This document shows positions 1 to 7,586 of a stretch of DNA of 64,000 nucleotides, one piece after another. Source of the DNA: Nitrospiria bacterium (GTDB lineage Bacteria > Nitrospirota > Nitrospiria > DASWJH01). A program made the translations under genes and the position numbers. Within the stretch, counting starts at the first letter, position 1; each line of letters begins with the position of its first letter. Location of the stretch: the NCBI GenBank assembly GCA_036397255.1, contig DASWJH010000097.1, positions 1-64,000 of the forward strand, in the 5' to 3' direction. The notes below the pieces were generated by a model. The model was not told where the DNA came from. It ran no database searches and was given only the letters and a program-made list of their open reading frames with translations.

Positions 1-183
1 GAATGACGAACTGGATTTTGCAGGAACCTCTAATACTTCAAAGGCTTCAACCACAGAATGACTTTGACTTGACCCTTGCCCTGTATGGACCTTAAACACT
101 TTTTAACAATTTTTACCCACTCGATTACACGAAGACCCTTAATTCCTAATTGCAAGACCTGATTACCACTTCGATCTCTCCTA
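1..183. other. Non-coding window edge with a dispersed repeat copy
   Basis: No gene is visible. The stretch from 91 to 137 matches 13511-13557 at about 41 of 47 positions in the same orientation, so it is a copy of a short dispersed repeat. The rest, including a GAATGAC fragment at the very start, may be the tail of a larger repeat cut by the window edge. Confidence 0.6.
91..137 (+). repeat. Dispersed 47-bp repeat, copy 1
   Basis: The core reads TTAAACACTTTTT, then TTTTTACCCACTC, then CACGAAGACC. A second copy lies at 13511-13557, with about six mismatches by eye. Both copies sit in intergenic DNA just beyond the 3' end of a minus-strand gene. The function is unknown. Confidence 0.6.
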
Positions 184-1878
184 TTACTCGCTTTTTGAGG
201 ATGAAAGAAAGGATTTAAAATTTATATTTGAAAGAACCAATGCGGTGAAGATGAGGACCAATGGGTATGCCGGGGCAAGGTAAAGTGTGTTGAGGGCGGG
301 GAATGAGGTTACTTCGATGACAGAGAGAATGCCAAGCCTTGTTGCAACCGCAATCAGAAAAGCTGTTTTAATGATCCACGGGATTAGCACCCCACCTCCT
401 TGTAAGATATGAAAGGTGGTAGTGGTAAAAGTAACAAGTGCTAAAATAAATAAAATAGGGGTACCCCATTGATAGACAAGGCCGATTAGGGTTAGGAAAA
501 ATAACCCTAAATCATCCGTTTTGGTTTTAGATGAAGGGTCGGTTTTAGGGGAAAGCTTTTCTTTTGTGTAGAGGTGAATGATTTTTAATGTTTTTTCTGT
601 TCCAATACTTGGTTTCGAATAGGGTTTGGCATTTTCAAACGAGACCAAAAAGGTAAGTCCATGAAAAAATGTTTTAATCACTGCCCAGTTGTAGGCACTA
701 TGCCAGACTGGCATCATGGTTGCCCGTTCTTTTTCGCAAATTAGTTGGCCTTTTGCACAGGCCGAATTAATTTCCCTTGCGAGACGTTTATAGTAATCGG
801 CCGCTGCTTTCCCCGATGCATGATTTCCAGCAATTGTGGCAGCATCGCGAAATGCCCACATAAACCAACCCCCACCAATGTCGTTGCACACAGAAATTGA
901 TTGGCAACTAATGGCTGCCCATCCTTTTCCGAACCCCCCTTCCAATAAAGGCTTAAGTTGAGCAAACGCTGGGCTTATCATGTAGAGTTGAACCCGTACT
1001 TCCCTGGGAACTGGTATTCGGGGATGCCAATTGGAGTGTTTCACGCGTGAAAGGGAGCCATAAGCGGCTAAAAATTCTTTTGATTTAAATTCTGAAATTT
1101 TTGAGATTCCATAATATAATTGATTAACTCCACTGATCGTGGCAATAGTGATCATCCAAATTCCAAAAGGTAAAATAAAGAGGGCAAGCCGTTGAATTCG
1201 GTCAGGGGATTCTTCTTTCCAAATTTTAAAGAAAGCAAAACCGAGTATAAACAGAAGAGATGGAATGATCCATACCCCCTCCTCCCGAGTGAGCCAGAAG
1301 ACCGATAAGCTTACACCAAGTCCCATGAACCAAATGGAGAGAATTTTCAAGGAACGATCGTGCCTTAACAGGACCCCAATGCAGAAAGCAAACACCATTA
1401 ACGTGAGGGCAGGATAAATCCCTTCTCGAATCACTCGAGTCATGACTTCATCTGTGTAACTGATTGGGTTAAATATTAAAAGGAAAAAAATGAGACATAA
1501 AGCCTTGGGGTTTGGAACCACAGGCCTTATTGCCAGGATGAAAAGGGCACATGCCCCAATATAGAGGAGATGCTGGCCTAAGAGAAGGGGAATACCCAGG
1601 AGGTGTGTTGCAGCAATCCAGGCTGGGTAGAAGGGGCCTTTTGCCAATGTGTAGGTGGTGTAGGGGCCTAACCAGTCCCCTTCAGACAAGGAATTTGCCA
1701 GATATATAAACAACAGGTCATCGATCCGCGCATAACCGTTTGCGGATAAAGTCAAACCGCTGACAAGTGGTAGCTTGATTAGGGAAATAGCAATGAACGA
1801 AATCCATATCCACAAAGGAAATGGGTGGAGAGGGGTTTCTTTTAAGGGGTAAGATGGTGGTTTTTGTGCTTCAGCCAT
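184..1878 (-). CDS. Multi-pass membrane protein, probable GT-C type glycosyltransferase
   Basis: This 564-residue protein has a short polar N-terminus and about ten hydrophobic segments. A soluble loop lies at roughly residues 255-410 and a polar linker rich in Lys/Thr/Asp precedes the last membrane segments. An acidic pair (ARIDDLLF, near residue 53) in the first outer loop resembles the metal-binding region of lipid-linked sugar transferases of the GT-C fold, but I do not recognise a specific family. Its ATG overlaps the stop of the upstream methyltransferase gene by 8 bp, so it is the last gene of a minus-strand glycan operon (GT39-like, GT2, methyltransferase, this gene). The role in envelope glycan or lipid modification is inferred. 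Confidence 0.6.
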   Translation of the reverse strand: MAEAQKPPSYPLKETPLHPFPLWIWISFIAISLIKLPLVSGLTLSANGYARIDDLLFIYLANSLSEGDWLGPYTTYTLAKGPFYPAWIAATHLLGIPLLLGQHLLYIGACALFILAIRPVVPNPKALCLIFFLLIFNPISYTDEVMTRVIREGIYPALTLMVFAFCIGVLLRHDRSLKILSIWFMGLGVSLSVFWLTREEGVWIIPSLLFILGFAFFKIWKEESPDRIQRLALFILPFGIWMITIATISGVNQLYYGISKISEFKSKEFLAAYGSLSRVKHSNWHPRIPVPREVRVQLYMISPAFAQLKPLLEGGFGKGWAAISCQSISVCNDIGGGWFMWAFRDAATIAGNHASGKAAADYYKRLAREINSACAKGQLICEKERATMMPVWHSAYNWAVIKTFFHGLTFLVSFENAKPYSKPSIGTEKTLKIIHLYTKEKLSPKTDPSSKTKTDDLGLFFLTLIGLVYQWGTPILFILALVTFTTTTFHILQGGGVLIPWIIKTAFLIAVATRLGILSVIEVTSFPALNTLYLAPAYPLVLIFTALVLSNINFKSFLSSSKSE

Positions 1879-2473
1879 TTTTTAATATAGCGATAAAGTG
1901 GAGGCATCGATCGAAAAAAAGATTGGCTGGAAAGGGATATAGGGCAATTTTTGAATCCCAAGAAACCACTTGCAGGTTTAATTTTGAAAAAACCTTTTGC
2001 CATTGAGATTCTGTCCAATAATTATAGGGTAAAGAAACACCATGGTGAGCATTTCCCATCCAGTCCATAAACCGCAGAGTTGACGCAGCGAGTATTCCCT
2101 TTTTAGTATGATCCTTCAGCACAATAATTCCTTTTGATACCCTCTTGGTTTCTGCCAGCAGTTGTTCGGGATGGTCCGTGTGGTGGAGAACATCAATCAA
2201 TACAACGGCATCAAAGGTTTTATCATCATGGGGAATTTGGATTCCGTTGAATGGCTTGACGGGGATAAAGGTTTCCTTTCGAGGGAGAACCTCAATTCCC
2301 GAAATTGAAACATCTGGTCGTTGTTTCATAAACAGCGCACCAATGAGTCCATCCCCACAACCCACATCAAGAACACGGGCATTCTTTGGGAGTAACTCAG
2401 AGATCCTCGAGGCGAGCACCTTGACCCTCCTGCTGTGAACAAGACCATCATGTAATTTTTCAATCACCTTCAT
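1871..2473 (-). CDS. Class I SAM-dependent methyltransferase
   Basis: This 200-residue protein has motif I, VLDVGCGDGLIG (about residues 35-46), for binding S-adenosylmethionine. It is followed by an acidic strand end and VLIDVLHHTDHPEQLL (about 110-125), as in Methyltransf_11/UbiE-like enzymes. The substrate is not evident. The start ATG overlaps the stop of the upstream glycosyltransferase gene by 4 bp (ATGA) and its own end overlaps the next gene by 8 bp, so translation is probably coupled. The context suggests methylation of a sugar or lipid intermediate made by the same operon. Confidence 0.75.
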   Translation of the reverse strand: MKVIEKLHDGLVHSRRVKVLASRISELLPKNARVLDVGCGDGLIGALFMKQRPDVSISGIEVLPRKETFIPVKPFNGIQIPHDDKTFDAVVLIDVLHHTDHPEQLLAETKRVSKGIIVLKDHTKKGILAASTLRFMDWMGNAHHGVSLPYNYWTESQWQKVFSKLNLQVVSWDSKIALYPFPANLFFDRCLHFIAILKNG

Positions 2474-3702
2474 TTTCGGATTAATCCGAGCACGCTTAAA
2501 AAGAAGCTAAAAAGGATGATTTGAATCCCTGCCACCAAAGCGGTTAAAGCAGGGATGGTAATCCGCATCATTGAAAAGGGAACCAATGGACCAAAAGAGG
2601 TTTTGCCCCATACAATGACTGCGTAGATAGACCCCGCAATTCCAGTGAGCGTGAGAATTCCACCAAGGACAATGCCCCGTTCCAGGGTAATCCTATTCAA
2701 AAGGGAGGTTATTCGGTCGTCTTCTGGGATAAGGCGTGTTCCCCATGCAAAAACCTTTGAGAAAAGAGCAAAGGCCACGGCTTGTAAACCCAAAATAATA
2801 AAAGCTGAAGCAAACAGCATCGTATGAATGTCGAAGGTCACTCCTCCAATGGTTCTGGGTTCGGGCCAAAGCCAAAGCATGACCGAAGTTCCCAATAAGA
2901 TCATAAAAATTCCAGGGTAGAAAAAAAGCCAACGGGGACTGTATATCAATAAAAAACGGAGGGTCCGCCACCCGTCCCTCCAGGTTCGAAGATGAGAGGG
3001 CCGGCTCCGGCCATCTCTAGATAAAATGATGGGAATTTCGGTAATTTTTAGGTGATGAAGGGTGGATTTGACCACCATTTCATGTGCATATTCCATCCCC
3101 TTCACTTGCAAATCCAGTTTTTGAACCGCTTCTTTTTTAAATCCCCGAAGACCACAATAAAAATCCCCGGCTGGACTTTTAAAAAACAGCCGTCCTAAAC
3201 TGGAGAGCACCGGGTTCCCCAAATATTTGTGGAGAAATGGCATGGCCCCGGGTTGAATGCCCCCCTTGAATCGGTTCCCCATGACCAGTTCGTATCCTTC
3301 TCGAAGTTTTTGAACGAAGGGAAACAGCGCGGAAAAGTCATAACTGTCGTCCGCATCTCCCATGATGACATACTTTCCTTGTGCCGCATTGATGCCTTCC
3401 TTTAAAGCGGCTCCATAACCCCGGGCTTGAACATGAATCAACTTGGCACCTTCTTCTTGGGCGATGGTTTGGGACCCATCCGTACTGCCGTTATCCGCAA
3501 CAATGATTTCCCCCTTGATCTGGTTTTTCTCTAAAAACTCCCGGGCTTTTTTGACACAGGTGCCTACGGTTTCCGCCTCGTTTAAACAGGGCATTACAAC
3601 AGACAGTTCGAGGTGGTTTTCGGAACCTATTTTAAAGGGGGTTTCCGGTCCTTGTTGAATTGGGTTGACCATTTTGAACACCGTTTCTTTTTTATTATAC
3701 AC
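2470..3702 (-). CDS. Family 2 glycosyltransferase with C-terminal membrane segments
   Basis: The N-terminal GT2 domain (about residues 30-260) shows LSVVMPCLNEAETVG, VADNGSTDGS and MGDADDSYDF, the nucleotide-sugar and metal-binding DxD region. It resembles dolichol-phosphate mannosyltransferase-type enzymes that load a sugar onto a polyprenyl phosphate. Three or four hydrophobic segments follow (about 265-405), a common arrangement for DPMS/GtrB-like proteins. Such enzymes provide lipid-linked sugar donors for GT-C enzymes like the two membrane proteins in this operon. The first codon used here is GTG; an ATG ten codons downstream (3672) is an equally reasonable start and neither has a clear Shine-Dalgarno site. 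Confidence 0.82.
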   Translation of the reverse strand: MYNKKETVFKMVNPIQQGPETPFKIGSENHLELSVVMPCLNEAETVGTCVKKAREFLEKNQIKGEIIVADNGSTDGSQTIAQEEGAKLIHVQARGYGAALKEGINAAQGKYVIMGDADDSYDFSALFPFVQKLREGYELVMGNRFKGGIQPGAMPFLHKYLGNPVLSSLGRLFFKSPAGDFYCGLRGFKKEAVQKLDLQVKGMEYAHEMVVKSTLHHLKITEIPIILSRDGRSRPSHLRTWRDGWRTLRFLLIYSPRWLFFYPGIFMILLGTSVMLWLWPEPRTIGGVTFDIHTMLFASAFIILGLQAVAFALFSKVFAWGTRLIPEDDRITSLLNRITLERGIVLGGILTLTGIAGSIYAVIVWGKTSFGPLVPFSMMRITIPALTALVAGIQIILFSFFLSVLGLIRK

Positions 3703-3771
3703 AAATTGATGTGCCCTTCGCGAATTGCAAACCCATTGTCATTAAATAAGCGGCAAAAAACTTCTTTTTTT

Positions 3772-5364
3772 TTAATTTTTTCCCTCTAAAAAAGGAAAGC
3801 CCAAATCTCGAGCCTGTCCCATTGGCATGAACAGAATCCGATTGCTCCCCTTCCAGGTGGGGTAGTAGTTAAAATTGACCTCGTAAGGTCCAAACCATGT
3901 GGTGGTTAAATGACGTCGATTGGCCGGAATATTGGGTTCTCCCAGGTGTCGAAACATTTCCGATGCAAGAAAAATGGCGACATCAGCTTTTTCAGATGGA
4001 TGGTTGTTAATATTCTTCGGGGTCTTTTTTTTCAATACGGCTAAGGCTTGACTCACTTGTGGTGAAACCGAAAAATGGGTGTCAGGGCGTTTTGAGATAT
4101 ACGCATCTAGGTTTTGAATGAGTGTCAACGGCTCATTTTTTCGTATACTTTCCCCTGCATAGATGAGCCAAATTCCATTGATCGTCAATAAAAATAAAAT
4201 AAAGGTGATCACTAGGGGTTTGATGATTTTAAATTTGAACCGCTCATAAATAAAACAGGTTCCCCGGGCTGACAGGATCGCCAAAAAAGGACCCAGGACC
4301 AGGAGATTCCTGACCACCATCATGCCGTGAAAACTGAAATAAAGGAGGTAAAGAAGGGGGAAACTTAAAAATATTAAAGCAAGGGGAGGAGATTCTTTCA
4401 CCAATGCGTAAAGACCGAGGATTGATAAAATAAAAAACGCCACTGCGATTGGAGAAAAATGGGAACCGAAGGAGAGGGCGAAATATTCCAGGTTTTTTAA
4501 AAAGTGTTCGGATCCGGGAGAAACCGCGTATCCCTGGAGTCCGCTGCTGTAGACCTGTTGCTGCATTTTGATGTACTTAAAAACCTGAGAGGAGTCCAGA
4601 AGGGTTGCGGGGGTGGTAATGAGATAGACCAGAAAGAAAACGAGACAAAGTTTAAATAAAAGAACCCATTGCCGGAAACCTTTCAATTTATTATGAGGGT
4701 TTAAATAAGCGACGATGAGAACGGGAACCAACAAAAGTCCTGCGGTCCATTTTGAACCAAACGCAAGTCCCGCTCCAATGGCCGAAAACCAAAGCCAGTT
4801 TTTCCTTTCAGGTTGAAAAAAACCTCCTATTACCCCCAAAAGAGTCATTGCCCCAAATTGCATCATGATACCATCGGGGGCAATCCATCGGATATGGTAT
4901 GCCACCTCCCAAGAAAAGCCTAGAATTGAGGCTGCGAGGAAGGCTTCTAAAATTGACCCCCGCCATACCAAAACCGTTAGATATACAAAAACGACCGCGA
5001 GGGAACTGATCAGAAGAAAAAGAACCCTGGACCGTAACCGATAGGCTTTTCCTTCGATGGCGGAGAGTAGAGGTTCCAAGGTTTTTTCATCGGATACCCA
5101 GTGGTTAAGAATGTCCGGAACCGCACTGGTCAGACTTAACCAGTAGGAAACCCCCGGATATAAATAAATTCCTGGGAGGGGTATTCCACTGGAGATGGTA
5201 TTTTTAACCCCAAGGGCATGGGTCCGCTCGTCCCAATGAAATCCAAAATCAATTCCACGCAGGCCAGTGAAAATGAGAAGGAGAAGCGGAATGAGAACGG
5301 GAACCAGCTGTTTGGTCCACCCAACCCCAAGAAATTTTTCGGTGGAAGAGGTTTTCTTATTCAT
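3772..5364 (-). CDS. GT39/ArnT-like membrane glycosyltransferase
   Basis: This 530-residue protein has about a dozen hydrophobic segments. The first outer loop holds FHWDERTHAL (near residue 40), matching the conserved Asp-Glu position of protein mannosyltransferase/ArnT-type enzymes, which transfer a sugar from a polyprenyl phosphate. The C-terminal ~130 residues form a soluble domain. It is the first gene of the minus-strand operon, 69 bp ahead of the GT2 gene that may supply its lipid-linked donor. The acceptor cannot be told from sequence. Confidence 0.7.
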   Translation of the reverse strand: MNKKTSSTEKFLGVGWTKQLVPVLIPLLLLIFTGLRGIDFGFHWDERTHALGVKNTISSGIPLPGIYLYPGVSYWLSLTSAVPDILNHWVSDEKTLEPLLSAIEGKAYRLRSRVLFLLISSLAVVFVYLTVLVWRGSILEAFLAASILGFSWEVAYHIRWIAPDGIMMQFGAMTLLGVIGGFFQPERKNWLWFSAIGAGLAFGSKWTAGLLLVPVLIVAYLNPHNKLKGFRQWVLLFKLCLVFFLVYLITTPATLLDSSQVFKYIKMQQQVYSSGLQGYAVSPGSEHFLKNLEYFALSFGSHFSPIAVAFFILSILGLYALVKESPPLALIFLSFPLLYLLYFSFHGMMVVRNLLVLGPFLAILSARGTCFIYERFKFKIIKPLVITFILFLLTINGIWLIYAGESIRKNEPLTLIQNLDAYISKRPDTHFSVSPQVSQALAVLKKKTPKNINNHPSEKADVAIFLASEMFRHLGEPNIPANRRHLTTTWFGPYEVNFNYYPTWKGSNRILFMPMGQARDLGFPFLEGKN

Positions 5365-5759
5365 TCTGTTGAAGTTTTTCCTTGGAATCTTTGGGGGGGT
5401 AGATTGTCAAAATACCCAAAGGGTAACTGCTCTAATGGGCGCTGTCAAGAATTGAGGTTAAAAAGGTCAAAGGGATAAAACCCAAGTGGAGGGTCGTATT
5501 TGAAAAATCCCAGGTCTGTTTGTTTTTTTTGAACACGAACGCTTCAGGCGGGTTGGAGGGTTCCCAAAAGGTAATAGTTAGGTTTTCCTCTGAAAAGGCC
5601 AATCAGTCCTTGGGGTAAATTAGGGGATTAACCAGGGAGGGCAGGGTGCTGGTTAATTCCAATTTACCCCAAAGCTGAAGGTGGTGTCATTGTCGATTGA
5701 TTCCACACCACTGGTTTGCCCTGGGAAAAAACCAAGGGCAAAAAAAGAGTTGAAATTTT
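5365..5759. other. Intergenic region with a long inverted repeat
   Basis: I see no credible gene in these 395 bases. The region contains a 21-23 base imperfect inverted repeat (5611-5671) and a smaller hairpin near 5717-5745 (TTGCCCTGGG pairing with CCAAGGGCAA). Neither is followed by a T run on either strand in the way expected of an intrinsic terminator. Confidence 0.5.
5611..5671. repeat. Long inverted repeat (hairpin)
   Basis: The arm TGGGGTAAATTAG...ATTAACC (5611-5633) pairs with GGTTAATTCC...TTACCCCA (5651-5671) across a 17-base G-rich loop, with about one bulge and one mismatch. It lies between the 56-residue membrane protein gene and the GT39-like gene, both on the minus strand. It could be an RNA processing or termination structure, or a relic of a small transposable element. 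No T tract follows it. Confidence 0.6.
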
Positions 5760-5930
5760 TTAGGCCGCCTTTTTTAAAGGAATTGGCATTGCCTCTTCGG
5801 GCACTTCCTGTTCCATTTCTTGGGCCGGTGGGTTTGTCGAAAACAGAGAATACCCAAAAATAAAAGCCCAGGCAAGCATACCAAGCCCCGCGGCAACGGC
5901 GTATAAAATATCCCCAGGTAAACTAAACAT
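5760..5930 (-). CDS. Small single-pass membrane protein (56 aa)
   Basis: I chose the start at 5930 because the ATG has a good Shine-Dalgarno site (AGGAGACACC then ATG); longer upstream readings lack one. The product has a hydrophobic segment at about residues 8-31 (ILYAVAAGLGMLAWAFIFGY) and an acidic, proline-rich tail ending in KKAA. I do not recognise the family. It lies directly downstream of the NtrC-type regulator gene, behind a strong sigma-54 promoter match and two palindromes that look like enhancer sites. It is therefore probably a direct target of that two-component system. A role as a small membrane regulator or a stress peptide is possible but unproven. Confidence 0.65.
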   Translation of the reverse strand: MFSLPGDILYAVAAGLGMLAWAFIFGYSLFSTNPPAQEMEQEVPEEAMPIPLKKAA

Positions 5931-6018
5931 GGTGTCTCCTCTCTTTTGGTTTAATCCTTCTTTCTTTATTTCTTCAAATTTGGCCCCCAAAATCTGGGGA
6001 CGTCTCATCGTTTATACA

Positions 6019-6047
6019 GTTATAAGAGCAAGAGATGTGCCAGTCAA
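6019..6047 (-). promoter_or_regulatory. Possible sigma-70 promoter overlapping the sigma-54 site
   Basis: On the minus strand TTGACT (6047-6042) is separated by 17 bases from TATAAC (6024-6019), a fair housekeeping-type promoter. It overlaps the sigma-54 element base for base, so the two polymerase forms would compete. The sigma-54 reading is preferred because of the neighbouring regulator. Confidence 0.4.
6027..6043 (-). promoter_or_regulatory. Sigma-54 (RpoN) promoter of the 56-aa membrane protein gene
   Basis: Reading the minus strand, CTGGCAC is followed by five bases and TTGCT. This matches the -24 (GG) and -12 (GC) consensus TGGCAC-N5-TTGCW exactly, apart from the usual G after CAC. 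It sits about 100 bp upstream of the gene's ATG and about 180 bp downstream of the stop of a sigma-54-dependent activator gene. It was the only intergenic match of this quality that I noticed in the window. Confidence 0.75.
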
Positions 6048-6189
6048 ATAAAGTCAATAAAAATCTTAAGTTTTTCAATAGGTTAAAGCTATTTTGAAAA
6101 AAATCTAAGGAGAAGGTGATTGGTGGTTTTAAACCGCCTTTTTGGGCTAATTTGAGTGAAATAGCTTAAAAATTAAAGGGTTATGGTAT

Positions 6190-6223
6190 GGCTGAAAACA
6201 GCCAAGGATGGTTGAAAACAACC
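6190..6223. promoter_or_regulatory. Two tandem palindromes, probable enhancer (UAS) for the NtrC-type regulator
   Basis: GGCTGAAAACAGCC (6190-6203) and GGTTGAAAACAACC (6210-6223) share the pattern GGYTG-N4-CARCC and start exactly 20 bp apart, two helical turns. They begin right after the regulator's stop codon and lie about 150-180 bp upstream of the sigma-54 promoter. That is the usual arrangement of dimer-binding sites for bacterial enhancer-binding proteins. They lack a following T run, so they are poor terminators. Confidence 0.65.
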
Positions 6224-6224
6224 G

Positions 6225-7586
6225 TTACTCTTGAATTTGGAACTTTTGAATTCGGTAACGAAGGGTGCTTCGTGTGATACCCAACAATTTTGAGGCATCC
6301 GATATGTTTCCCAGGGTTTTCGAAAGAGCCTCTTGAATAACCCTTTTTTCAATATCATCCAAGGAAAGGCCCAAGGAAAGGAGGGGTGGGACCTCCTTTT
6401 GAAGAGGTAAATTTTCTTCCAGCCGAATGGGGAAATCCTCTGGTTCCACTGTTTCTTTTTTGCAGGTAATCAGGACCCGTTCCACAATGTTCTGAAGCTC
6501 TCGGACATTACCCCGCCAGGAATAGCCTTCTAATTTTTTTAAAGAGCCTTCAGAGAATCCTTTAAAGCGTTTTCCCATGGCTCGATTAAAACCCTCAACG
6601 AAATAGGCCGTCAGTAAACGGATGTCTCCTTTTCTATCTCGGAGAGATGCCAGGGAGATAGGAAAAACATTGAGGCGGTAAAAAAGGTCTTCCCGGAAAG
6701 TGCCTTGTTGAATCATCTGAAGCAGATCTTTGTTGGTTGCCGCAACAACCCTGATATCAAGGGAGGTGGTTTGTGTGCTCCCCAGAGGTTCGATTTCTTT
6801 TTCTTGTAAGACCCTCAAAAGTTTTACTTGGGTCCCCAGGCTCATTTCCGAGATTTCATCTAAAAAAATGGTTCCCCGATTTGCCATGAGGAATTTGCCC
6901 GGTTTGGAGGTTTTTGCATCTGTAAAAGCCCCCTTTTGATAGCCGAAAAGCTCGCTTTCCAGAAGTGTCTCCGGAATGGCGGCACAATTAATGGTGACCA
7001 ACGGGGCCCGGGACCTTTTGCTTGCGTAATGGATGGCCCGGGCAAAGAGCTCTTTGCCCGTTCCGCTTTCCCCTGTGATGAGAACGGTGGAATCGGTTTG
7101 GGCAACTTCCTGGGCCAGTTTTTTAACCTGGATAATCGGTTCGGAGTCTCCAATGATCCGGTCAAAGCCAAATTTTTGTTTGAGCCCTTGGGAAAGGGTT
7201 TTGTTTTCCAGAGTGATTTTTTGTAAATCCAATGCCCTTCGAATGACCAGCTTCAGTTCCTCATTATCAATGGGTTTAGTGATATAATCCCATGCTCCCC
7301 TGTGCATAGCTTCCACCGCGGTTTTGACGGTCCCGTAGGCGGTGATAATCAGAACCGGAATATGAGGGTGTCTTTTTTTAACCTGTTCCAGTACCTGTAT
7401 CCCATCGATTTTCTGCATTTGAAGATCGGTAAGAACCAGGTCACAATTTTTTTCTTCCAGAATTTGAAGTCCTTCTTCTCCTCCAGCCGCGGCATAAATC
7501 CGGTAGCCATCCTGGGATAAAATAATCTCCAAAACCCTTCTCATTTTAGCATCGTCCTCGATGACTAAAAGTGTTTGCGACGTCAT
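6225..7586 (-). CDS. Sigma-54-dependent response regulator (NtrC/ZraR family)
   Basis: This 453-residue protein has the full three-domain layout. A receiver domain spans about 5-120, with phosphoacceptor Asp54 in LVLTDLQMQ and Lys104 in ITKPID. An AAA+ domain spans about 143-370, with Walker A GESGTGKE (172-179), a sigma-54 contact loop that reads GAFTDA (219-224) instead of GAFTGA, Walker B TIFLDEIS and an arginine-finger region. A Fis-type helix-turn-helix lies at about 410-450. It activates RNA polymerase carrying sigma-54 by ATP hydrolysis after phosphorylation. Its start overlaps the stop of the histidine kinase gene by 4 bp, so they form a kinase-regulator operon. The tandem palindromes after its stop and the following sigma-54 promoter suggest it controls the adjacent 56-residue protein. 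Confidence 0.92.
   Translation of the reverse strand: MTSQTLLVIEDDAKMRRVLEIILSQDGYRIYAAAGGEEGLQILEEKNCDLVLTDLQMQKIDGIQVLEQVKKRHPHIPVLIITAYGTVKTAVEAMHRGAWDYITKPIDNEELKLVIRRALDLQKITLENKTLSQGLKQKFGFDRIIGDSEPIIQVKKLAQEVAQTDSTVLITGESGTGKELFARAIHYASKRSRAPLVTINCAAIPETLLESELFGYQKGAFTDAKTSKPGKFLMANRGTIFLDEISEMSLGTQVKLLRVLQEKEIEPLGSTQTTSLDIRVVAATNKDLLQMIQQGTFREDLFYRLNVFPISLASLRDRKGDIRLLTAYFVEGFNRAMGKRFKGFSEGSLKKLEGYSWRGNVRELQNIVERVLITCKKETVEPEDFPIRLEENLPLQKEVPPLLSLGLSLDDIEKRVIQEALSKTLGNISDASKLLGITRSTLRYRIQKFQIQE

Noticed and set aside
2145-2438. 97-codon plus-strand frame
   Set aside because: It is antisense to the methyltransferase gene, which has clear motifs. Many similar antisense frames in the window were dismissed for the same reason.
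6190-6223. The two palindromes as a transcription terminator for the regulator gene
   Set aside because: Stems are only five base pairs with AAAA/TTTT loops and no T run follows on the minus strand. The exact 20-bp repeat and position fit an enhancer better.
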